DNA of 56,542 nucleotides from Sedimenticola sp. (GTDB lineage: Bacteria; Pseudomonadota; Gammaproteobacteria; Chromatiales; Chromatiaceae), in NCBI GenBank assembly GCA_027008705.1, contig JALVEB010000224.1, positions 1-56,542 on the forward strand. The letters run 5' to 3'. The notes under the pieces are model-generated. The model saw only the letters and a program-made list of their open reading frames with translations, had not been told where the DNA came from and did no database searches. Below, in pieces: positions 1 through 6,539 of the stretch. The number at the start of each line of letters is the position of its first letter. Position 1 is the stretch's first letter. The position numbers and the translations under genes are program-made.

Positions 1-116
1 GGGGCCGCAAAACCGCGTCGCGGCCCGATCCGCGGTACTTGATCGGGCTTACGCCCTGTCAGGTCAATATTATTTCAGCGGTTGGCTGGGTAGTTACCGT
101 ATTTCCACATTAAATA
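1..116 (-). repeat. B-family interspersed repeat, copy B1
   Basis: This stretch is the reverse complement of 6206-6330. Shared blocks are GCCCGATCCGCGGTACTTGA, an ATTTCAGCG/TTGGC..GGGTAGTTAC block and TATTTCCACATTAA. Further copies or pieces occur at 27838, 31501 and 36367. It is non-coding and is cut by the window edge, so the true left end is unknown. B1 and B2 are in opposite orientation and bracket the oxidase/copper-ATPase block. Confidence 0.8.
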
Positions 117-376
117 ATCCGGAAATAGGTGTTTTCCCTAGCTGATTTTCCTGTTATTTGTCAAAGAAACGAATTAACATTTGTTAAGGATGGGCGTATC
201 TTGTCAATGCAAGAATAGCGCGAAAATAACAATAGCCCGGCATAATCGGTCCCTTATATGGGTGGGTCGCCGGGTATACTCGTCTTGATTTTCAGATCCC
301 CTGCGCGTGAACCTGGGTTCCCGCGGGATCTGTTGATTCCGTCATTCCCGAATTCAAGTCAACCAGGAGAATCGAT
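117..376 (+). other. AT-richer leader region upstream of the ba3 oxidase operon
   Basis: No gene is visible here. The region must hold the promoter of the oxidase operon, but I see no clear -35/-10 pair, sigma-54 site or FNR palindrome. A short TATACTCGTC at 275-284 matches the terminus of the 164-bp MITE-like family and may be a remnant. AGGAGA at 364-369 is the ribosome binding site of the first small gene. Confidence 0.5.
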
Positions 377-529
377 ATGCCTCAACTGACCCCGGAGCAG
401 GAGCGACAGGCCATCGCGGAGGCGCCCAAGGGCACCTGGGCGATTCTGATCGTCTATGCGTTGATCATGTCGGCGGCCTGGGCCTATATGTTTTTCGGGC
501 TTTTTCTGTCTCACGGTCCGGTAAACTGA
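377..529 (+). CDS. Small single-span subunit of ba3-type cytochrome oxidase (50 aa)
   Basis: This 50-residue protein starts MPQLTPEQER and has a polar N-terminus of about 20 residues, then one hydrophobic span at about 21-45 (WAILIVYALIMSAAWAYMFF) and a short polar tail. It has a good AGGAGA ribosome binding site 7 bases before the ATG and stops 12 bases before the subunit II gene. Size, topology and position match the tiny subunit IIa-like peptide of ba3-type heme-copper oxidases, the counterpart of Thermus CbaD, although I see no clear sequence identity. The likely role is stabilising the subunit I/II contact in the inner membrane. It is short enough to be missed by length cut-offs. The assignment rests on context and topology. 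Confidence 0.75.
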   Translation: MPQLTPEQERQAIAEAPKGTWAILIVYALIMSAAWAYMFFGLFLSHGPVN

Positions 530-541
530 TGGAGTCGGCTC

Positions 542-1036
542 ATGCATATTGATGCCACAGAGAAGAAATGGATCTATCTGACGTTCTTGATGACCTTCGC
601 CGGCATCGGCGTGCTCGCGGCCTACGCCATCAAGGACAACATCTATCCACCCAGCAACGTCGAAACCATCGACTCCGCCGCGTTGCACCTGAGTGACGAG
701 TTCAACGAGGACGCGATCGGCGTGCGGCGCGAGAAGGACGGCAGTATCCGCGTGACCATGGTCGCCGCGCGTTATGGTTTCTTTCCGCAAGGAATCACCG
801 TGCCGGTGGATACCCCAGTGAAGATCCGCATCGCCAGCGCCGATGTATTGCACGGCATCCATACGGTCGATACCAACTTCAACACCATGGTCGTGCCCGG
901 CTATGTCTCGGAGGTCAACACCACCTTCAAGAAGACAGGAACCTTCCCGATGTTCTGCAACGAGTACTGCGGTCTCGGGCATGATTTCATGTGGGCGCGC
1001 CTGACCGTCGTGCCGAAAGAAAAATTCAAGCTCTGA
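542..1036 (+). CDS. ba3-type cytochrome c oxidase subunit II (CuA)
   Basis: This 164-residue protein is the electron entry subunit of a ba3-type heme-copper oxidase. It has one N-terminal membrane anchor at about 10-31, then a periplasmic cupredoxin domain. The CuA site is complete by eye: His104 (in LHGIH), Cys139, Glu141, Cys143, His147 and Met150 in CNEYCGLGHDFM. The length and single anchor fit the short ba3 form rather than the two-anchor aa3 form. Cytochrome c should deliver electrons to CuA, and the diheme cytochrome encoded two genes downstream is the obvious candidate. The gene sits 12 bases after the small subunit and 15 bases before subunit I, so the set is one transcription unit. 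Confidence 0.93.
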   Translation: MHIDATEKKWIYLTFLMTFAGIGVLAAYAIKDNIYPPSNVETIDSAALHLSDEFNEDAIGVRREKDGSIRVTMVAARYGFFPQGITVPVDTPVKIRIASADVLHGIHTVDTNFNTMVVPGYVSEVNTTFKKTGTFPMFCNEYCGLGHDFMWARLTVVPKEKFKL

Positions 1037-1051
1037 GTGAGGGGGCGCGAC

Positions 1052-2677
1052 ATGCAAAGTTACTCCGATGTGGCAAAACTGGGCCTGGCGAACTTCTGGA
1101 TTGCCTTTCTCACGTTCACGCTCGCCGCGCTGCTCGGCCTCTACCAAGTCCTGGAGCGCGCGGGGATGATCCCGCAATTCGAATCGGTCGAGCTGTATTT
1201 CGGCTCGGTTTCCGCCCACGGCGTCATCATGGGCTTCGTGCTGACCACCTTCTTCATCATGGGGTTCGGCTACTGGGCCGCCGGCACCAGCCTGAAGATG
1301 CCGGTCTGGAACAAGGGGCTGGCCTGGTTCGGTTTTCTGCTCAGCCTGACCGGGACGGTGATGGCGGCGGCGATGCTGTTCACCGGTCAGGCCTCGGTGC
1401 TCTATACCTTCTACCCGCCGCTGAAGGCCAGTCCGGTCTTCTATATCGGCGCGACGCTGCTGGTGGTCGGCTCGTGGATCTGGGTGCTCGAGATGGTCAT
1501 GATGATGCACCGGTGGAAGCAGGCCCATCCCGGCGAGCCGGTGCCGCTGATCATGTTCGGCACCACCGCCAATGCCTTGTTGTGGTTCTTCACCAGCCTT
1601 GGGGTGGCGTCTGAGGTGTTGTTTCAACTGATTCCGTGGTCACTGGGCTGGATCGAGACGATCGACGTCGGTCTTGCGCGCACCCTGTTCTCGTGGACGC
1701 TGCACGCCATCGTCTATTTCTGGCTGATCCCGGCCTACCTGGCGATGTACACCCTGCTGCCGAAACTCGCCGGCGGCAAGCTGTTCAGCGACGAGATGGC
1801 GCGCATCTCGTTCATCATGCTGCTGGTGTTCTCGGTGCCGATCGGCTTTCATCATCTATATGTCGATCCGATGCAGGCCGATGGCTGGAAGTTTCTGCAC
1901 ATGATCGGCACCTTCATGGTCGCGGTGCCGACCCTGTTCACCGGTTTTACGGTGATCGCCTCGATGGAGGTCGCCGGTCGCATGCGTGGCGGCAAGGGGC
2001 TGTTCGGTTGGATCAAGACGATCAACTGGGACGATCCGTTGGTGCTCGCCGGCGGCCTGGCGCTGCTGATGCTGACCATCGGTGGCTGGGGCGGGCTGGT
2101 CAACGCCAGCTATTCGATGGATGTGATGGTCCACAACACCCAGTGGATTACCGGTCATTTTCACCTGATCTTCGCTGGCACCACGGTCATCATGTACTTC
2201 GCGCTGGCCTACCACATCTGGCCGAAGATGACGGGCCGGCCGCTGATGTCGAAGGGCCTGGCAAAGCTGCAACTGTGGCTGTGGTTCATCGGCATGTTGG
2301 TGCTGACGCTGCCGTGGCACATCATGGGGTTGCTCGGTCAGCCGCGCCGGATCAGCGTCGCGCCCTATGGCAACGAGGTCGCCAAGAGCTGGATCCCGTA
2401 TGAGATCGCGATGGTCGTCGGCGGTGCGATCCTCGCGGTTTCGGCCTTGATGGTGCTGATCATCCTGTTGGGCACGCATCTGCGCCGCGCCACCGTGGAG
2501 GATCGGGAGATGGCCTATGCCGAGCCGGTCGAGCCGGTGCTGCGTCTGCCGGCGCTGCTGAACGGCTTCGGTTTCTGGGCCGCGGTTATCGTCGTCTATC
2601 TGATTGCGAGCTACGGCTATCCGATCCTGCAGTTCTTCCTGATGGACACCCATGGCGCCTTCCCGTGGAGTATTTGA
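1052..2677 (+). CDS. ba3-type cytochrome c oxidase subunit I
   Basis: This 541-residue polytopic inner-membrane protein reduces oxygen to water and pumps protons. Metal ligands are visible: His56 (SAHGVIMGF) for the low-spin heme; His218 with Tyr222 (HAIVY), the usual cross-linked His-Tyr pair; His267/His268 (GFHHLYVDP) for CuB; His369 and His371 (TGHFHL) for the high-spin and low-spin hemes. These motifs are of the B-type (ba3) class, usually high-affinity oxidases. I chose the ATG at 1052, with GAGGGGG just upstream, over an in-frame GTG at 1037. It is translationally close to subunit II and to the cytochrome c gene that follows. Confidence 0.95.
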   Translation: MQSYSDVAKLGLANFWIAFLTFTLAALLGLYQVLERAGMIPQFESVELYFGSVSAHGVIMGFVLTTFFIMGFGYWAAGTSLKMPVWNKGLAWFGFLLSLTGTVMAAAMLFTGQASVLYTFYPPLKASPVFYIGATLLVVGSWIWVLEMVMMMHRWKQAHPGEPVPLIMFGTTANALLWFFTSLGVASEVLFQLIPWSLGWIETIDVGLARTLFSWTLHAIVYFWLIPAYLAMYTLLPKLAGGKLFSDEMARISFIMLLVFSVPIGFHHLYVDPMQADGWKFLHMIGTFMVAVPTLFTGFTVIASMEVAGRMRGGKGLFGWIKTINWDDPLVLAGGLALLMLTIGGWGGLVNASYSMDVMVHNTQWITGHFHLIFAGTTVIMYFALAYHIWPKMTGRPLMSKGLAKLQLWLWFIGMLVLTLPWHIMGLLGQPRRISVAPYGNEVAKSWIPYEIAMVVGGAILAVSALMVLIILLGTHLRRATVEDREMAYAEPVEPVLRLPALLNGFGFWAAVIVVYLIASYGYPILQFFLMDTHGAFPWSI

Positions 2678-2679
2678 AC

Positions 2680-3342
2680 ATGAGAACGATGAGAAATTTG
2701 TGTGTTCTGCTGGCGATGCTCGGTAGCGGTGTGGTTTCGGGCGAGCCTTCATCGACCGTGGTGTGGGATTCGGCCACGCGCCATCTGGTTGCGAATGGCG
2801 ATCCAGTCAACGGCAAGGAGGTCGCCGATCCCTGTTCCGCCTGTCATGGCGAGACCGGCAAGGCCAAGGTGCGCCCGAACTTCCCGCTGCTCGCGGGACA
2901 GACCGCGCCCTATATCTACAAGCAGATGATGGACTACAAGGAAGCGCGGCGCGGTCATGGCATCATGCAGAATTTCGCGTCGTCGCTGAGCAAGAAGGAG
3001 ATCGCCGACGTTGCCGCGTACTTTCAGAGTCAGGCGCTGCCTCCGCCGGTGCCGGCGAAGGTGAGCGAACGCGCCGCCCGGCTGGTCGACAAGGGCGATG
3101 GCCCGCGCCTGCTGCCGCCTTGTTCCGCCTGTCACGGGCGCGATGGCAAGGGCGCGGTGGTCGATGTGCCGGCGCTGGCCGGTCAACGCGCCGATTACTT
3201 CATCGTCACGATGCAGGCCTACAAATCCGGCGAACGCGCCAACGATATCTACAATCGCATGCGTTTGATCGCGCAATCGCTGAGCGATGACGAGATCGAC
3301 GAACTGGCCGCCTATTACGCGGCGCTGGATGCGGGCGACTGA
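2680..3342 (+). CDS. Diheme c-type cytochrome (cytochrome c4-like), oxidase operon
   Basis: This 220-residue exported protein has an N-terminal signal peptide (MRTMRNLCVLLAMLGSGVVS) and two CSACH heme motifs at Cys52 and Cys148. Each lies in a c4-like lobe with the downstream PxLAGQ pattern (PLLAGQTAPYIYKQ and PALAGQRADYF). It probably donates electrons to CuA of the oxidase just upstream. The ATG at 2680 lies 2 bases after the subunit I stop with GGAG nearby; an in-frame GTG at 2665 would overlap subunit I and lacks a better site. A strong terminator follows at 3367, so this looks like the last gene of the oxidase transcript. Confidence 0.9.
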   Translation: MRTMRNLCVLLAMLGSGVVSGEPSSTVVWDSATRHLVANGDPVNGKEVADPCSACHGETGKAKVRPNFPLLAGQTAPYIYKQMMDYKEARRGHGIMQNFASSLSKKEIADVAAYFQSQALPPPVPAKVSERAARLVDKGDGPRLLPPCSACHGRDGKGAVVDVPALAGQRADYFIVTMQAYKSGERANDIYNRMRLIAQSLSDDEIDELAAYYAALDAGD

Positions 3343-3366
3343 CGCGCCTCCGCGATGGTTTGTCTC

Positions 3367-3402
3367 GCCCCTCGGTCGGCTTGTCTGAGGGGTTCTTTTT
3401 TC
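3367..3402 (+). terminator. Rho-independent terminator after the oxidase operon
   Basis: The stem CCCCTC (3368-3373) pairs with GAGGGG (3387-3392) and is followed directly by a T-rich run (TTCTTTTTT). It separates the oxidase genes from the copper ATPase, which therefore depends on read-through or on its own promoter in 3403-3444. Confidence 0.75.
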
Positions 3403-3444
3403 TGGACAGGACGGCCTTTGCGTCTGTTCCACGCGGGGGTCTGA

Positions 3445-5937
3445 TTGAGCGGCGACTGTTTCCATTGCGGTACGCCGGTGAGCGAGCGACGGCCGCCGGT
3501 ATTCGAGGTGTCGGGCGCGCCTCGCCGTTTCTGTTGCGAGGGCTGCGCCGCGGTATGTCGCGCGATTGTCGAATCCGGGAATGAGGACTACTACCGTTAT
3601 CGCGACGCGCCGGCGCGGGTGGTCGATGCCAGCGAACTCGATGCCCTGGATGAGCGTTTCGGTCTCTACGATCATCCGGGCATACAGAAGGATTTCGTTC
3701 GTGGCGGTGGCGACTGGAAGGAAGCCTCGCTGATCCTCGAGCAGATCGAATGCGCGGCTTGCCTGTGGCTCAACGAGCGCCACTTGCGCAAGCTCGATGG
3801 CGTGCTCGACGTCGAGATGGATTACACCAGCCAGCAGGCGCGGATCCGCTGGGATCCCCGGCGTCTCCAGTTGAGCGACATTCTGCGCGCGATCGCGGCG
3901 ATCGGCTATGTGGCCCATCCGTATGATCCGGCTCGTCGCGAGCAGCTCGCGCGCGAGCAGAAGCAGCGCTCGATCCAGCGTCTGATCTTTGCTGGCGTGC
4001 TCGGCATGGTGGTGATGAATTTCTCGCTGAGCAGCTACCTCTTCGGCGCGCCGGATGCCCGCGGGGATTACCCGATGTGGATCGACATCGGGCGCTGGAC
4101 CAGCCTGTTCGTCACCGCGCTGCTGCTGGCCTATCCAGGGCAGGTCTTCTTTCGCGACGCCTGGCGTGAATTGCGCTCCAGGCAGCTGGGCATGGACATT
4201 CCGGTGGCGCTTGGATTGACCTTGGCATGGCTCGCCAGCCTGCATGCCACGCTGACTCAGCGCGGCGAGGTCTATTTCGAGTCGATCGCGATGTTCGTGC
4301 TGTTCCTGCTCGCCGCGCGTTATGCCGAGTTGCGCGCGCGCCTGCGCGCCGCGGCGTTGCTCGATCGGGTCGCGACCATCGTGCCGCGGGAGGTGGTGCG
4401 CGTCGACGCCGATGGCGAAGAGGAACGCGTGCCGTTGTTCGAGATCGCGCCGGGCGATGAATTGCTGTTGTCGCCCGGCGAGGTGGTGCCGGTCGATGGC
4501 ATCCTCGTCGAAGGCGAGGGCGGGATCGACGAATCCCTGCTCAACGGCGAAGCGACGCCGCGCCACAAGATGCCGGGGGATCGGCTCGCCGGCGGGGCGG
4601 TGAATATCGACCAGCGGATTCGCATGCGCGCCACCGCCGATGCGGGGGATTCCACCCTGGAGCGCATTCAGCGCCTCACCGAGGTGGGGCTGCACAGCCA
4701 ACCGCCGATGGTGCGGCTGGCTGACCGGGTGGCGGCCTGGTTCGTTCCCGGGGTATTGCTGGTGGCCCTGCTGACCGGTCTGTACTGGTGGTGGGCGGAG
4801 CCCGCCCGTGTGTTGCCCAGCGTGATCGCGGTGTTGATCGTCACCTGCCCCTGCGCGTTGGCATTGGCCGCGCCGGTGGCGACCACGCTCGGCGCCGCCG
4901 GCTTGTCGCGGCTTGGCGTCGTCGCCTTGCGCATGGCCGCGATTGAGCGCGTGCACCATCTCGATACCCTGGTTTTCGACAAGACCGGCACATTGACGCG
5001 GGGCGAGCCGGAAGTGGTTGCGATCGAGGCGGTCGAAGGGATCGATGTCTCGCGTTGCATTGCGTTTGCGGCGGCGCTCGAAGAGGGCTCGGAACACCCG
5101 TTCGCGCGCGCGATTCGTCGTCGCGCGGAGGGTTTGCCGAAGGTTACGATGACACGCCATGCCAATCATCCAGGCGAGGGGATCGAGGCTGAGCGGGATG
5201 GCGAGATCTGGCGCATCGGCAGCGCGGGCTTCGCCGGGGGCGCAGCGGCGCCGGCGGAGTGCGCGCGTGCTGGTGACAGCTTTCTGTTTCTGAGTCGAAA
5301 CGGCGAATGGGTGGCGCGCTTTCGGCTGCGTGATCCGTTGCGTGACGGGATCGACGAGGCCCTGGCGGGCTGGAGGAAACTGGGAATCGGCCGATTCGTG
5401 GTATTGAGCGGCGACGCCGCCGGCGCGGTCGAGGCGCTGGCCGCGCGCCTTGGCATGGATCTCGCCTTGGGTGAGATGTCGCCGGAAGACAAGCTGCGTT
5501 GGCTGGAGAGCGAGCAGCGGGGAGGATCCCGGCTGGCGATGTTCGGTGACGGCATCAATGATGCGCCGACCCTGGCGATGGCCGACGTTTCGTTTGCATT
5601 CTCGAACGCCACTGATCTGGCGCGCGCGAGCAGTGATTTCCTGCTTCTGAATCCGGGTTATGCCGGCCTGCCCGAGGCGTTCGCCCTGATGCGTTCGACG
5701 AGGCGGGTGATTCTCGGCAACCTGTCATGGGCGCTGGCCTATAACCTTGCCGCGATTCCGTTGGCGGCGGTCGGTCTGGTGCCGCCATGGGCGGCGGCAA
5801 TCGGCATGTCGCTCAGTTCGACCCTGGTCGTGGCCAATGCGATGAGACTGCGTGGGTGGGTCGCCGCCGGCGCGCGGGGACGCACCGGCCCGGCGGAAGA
5901 AAAACCGATGCGAAAAATGCGGCCGGCCGTGCGCTAA
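3445..5937 (+). CDS. Copper-transporting P1B-type ATPase, FixI/CcoI family
   Basis: This 830-residue inner-membrane P-type ATPase has the FixI/CcoI layout. An N-terminal cysteine cluster (Cys5, Cys8, Cys30, Cys31, Cys34) is followed by a heavy-metal-associated domain with CAAC at Cys103-Cys106. Membrane spans follow, including the CPC transport motif (Cys468-Cys470), then the DKTGT phosphorylation site (Asp512), an SEHPF motif and the GDGINDAP hinge. Members of this family export copper for assembly of heme-copper oxidases. Its place directly after a ba3 oxidase fits supply of CuA/CuB. The start is TTG at 3445, supported by a GGGGG stretch upstream and by in-frame conservation of the Cys cluster. 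FixI is usually tied to cbb3 oxidase, so pairing with ba3 is notable. Confidence 0.92.
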   Translation: MSGDCFHCGTPVSERRPPVFEVSGAPRRFCCEGCAAVCRAIVESGNEDYYRYRDAPARVVDASELDALDERFGLYDHPGIQKDFVRGGGDWKEASLILEQIECAACLWLNERHLRKLDGVLDVEMDYTSQQARIRWDPRRLQLSDILRAIAAIGYVAHPYDPARREQLAREQKQRSIQRLIFAGVLGMVVMNFSLSSYLFGAPDARGDYPMWIDIGRWTSLFVTALLLAYPGQVFFRDAWRELRSRQLGMDIPVALGLTLAWLASLHATLTQRGEVYFESIAMFVLFLLAARYAELRARLRAAALLDRVATIVPREVVRVDADGEEERVPLFEIAPGDELLLSPGEVVPVDGILVEGEGGIDESLLNGEATPRHKMPGDRLAGGAVNIDQRIRMRATADAGDSTLERIQRLTEVGLHSQPPMVRLADRVAAWFVPGVLLVALLTGLYWWWAEPARVLPSVIAVLIVTCPCALALAAPVATTLGAAGLSRLGVVALRMAAIERVHHLDTLVFDKTGTLTRGEPEVVAIEAVEGIDVSRCIAFAAALEEGSEHPFARAIRRRAEGLPKVTMTRHANHPGEGIEAERDGEIWRIGSAGFAGGAAAPAECARAGDSFLFLSRNGEWVARFRLRDPLRDGIDEALAGWRKLGIGRFVVLSGDAAGAVEALAARLGMDLALGEMSPEDKLRWLESEQRGGSRLAMFGDGINDAPTLAMADVSFAFSNATDLARASSDFLLLNPGYAGLPEAFALMRSTRRVILGNLSWALAYNLAAIPLAAVGLVPPWAAAIGMSLSSTLVVANAMRLRGWVAAGARGRTGPAEEKPMRKMRPAVR

Positions 5938-6205
5938 AACGGGTAAATATTATCATTTTATTATGGAGCTGGCTCATTTTAAGTGATTGATATATGTTAA
6001 AGACTCGATATCCATTGAACGATCATACTGAAATCGTCTGTTTATATGGGATTATCCTATCCGATCAGTGGAAAGGCCTTTTTTATCCGTGAATCGGTGC
6101 GGTTTGGCGAGCATTTTCGGTCAGGGAATCCGGACAGAGACCGCGTGCCGAAAAACAACGTAAAAATCGGCGGTTTTGCTCGCGCCATGGTTATTATCCC
6201 TATAA
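5938..6205. other. AT-rich non-coding spacer after the copper ATPase
   Basis: No gene and no convincing terminator are visible. Base composition is clearly lower in GC than the flanking genes, for example the AT-rich stretch at 5940-6060. It leads into repeat copy B2, and the MITE-end remnant at 6425 follows before the heptaheme cytochrome gene. Confidence 0.5.
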
Positions 6206-6360
6206 ATTAATGTGGAAATACGTAACTGCCCGGCCAATCGCTGAAATGGTATTGACGCGAATAAGGCGTAAGCCAGATCAAGTACCGCGGATCGGGCAGC
6301 GGCGCAATTTCGCGGCAGCGCCGTAGCCGGTTCCGCTACGCTTGAACCGGCCTGCGCAGG
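6206..6360 (+). repeat. B-family interspersed repeat, copy B2
   Basis: It aligns with B1 (1-116) in inverted orientation and shares GATCAAGTACCGCGGATCGG with B3 (27838) and most of it with B4 (31501). Its right part carries an inverted repeat, GCCGGTTC / GAACCGGC, separated by about 10 bases, which is also present in B3. It is non-coding. I see no transposase or target duplication. Confidence 0.8.
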
Positions 6361-6424
6361 TGGAAATGTGCAAGCAGGCCAAGTCGTTGATATTTTCATG
6401 ATCTGGGGTGATGCCACCCCGCGT

Positions 6425-6441
6425 CATGGGCGACGAGTATA
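6425..6441. repeat. Solo terminus of the 164-bp MITE-like element
   Basis: CATGGGCGACGAGTATA is identical to the right terminus of the full-length elements at 13067, 32590 and 32752. No matching left end is seen nearby, so it is a remnant or a solo end. It lies about 100 bases before the heptaheme cytochrome gene. Confidence 0.7.
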
Positions 6442-6539
6442 GAGAAATCGACAGAGCCTGATTTCATGCCTGGTCCGGCGAAACCGTCCGGGCCGGTCGA
6501 TTCATCCATTTACTTTGCCCTGTTCCCTGGAGGAAGAGA

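Noticed and set aside
2749-5169. Minus-strand open frame of 806 codons antisense to cytochrome c and the copper ATPase
   Set aside because: The plus-strand genes show complete cofactor and catalytic motifs; the antisense translation does not.
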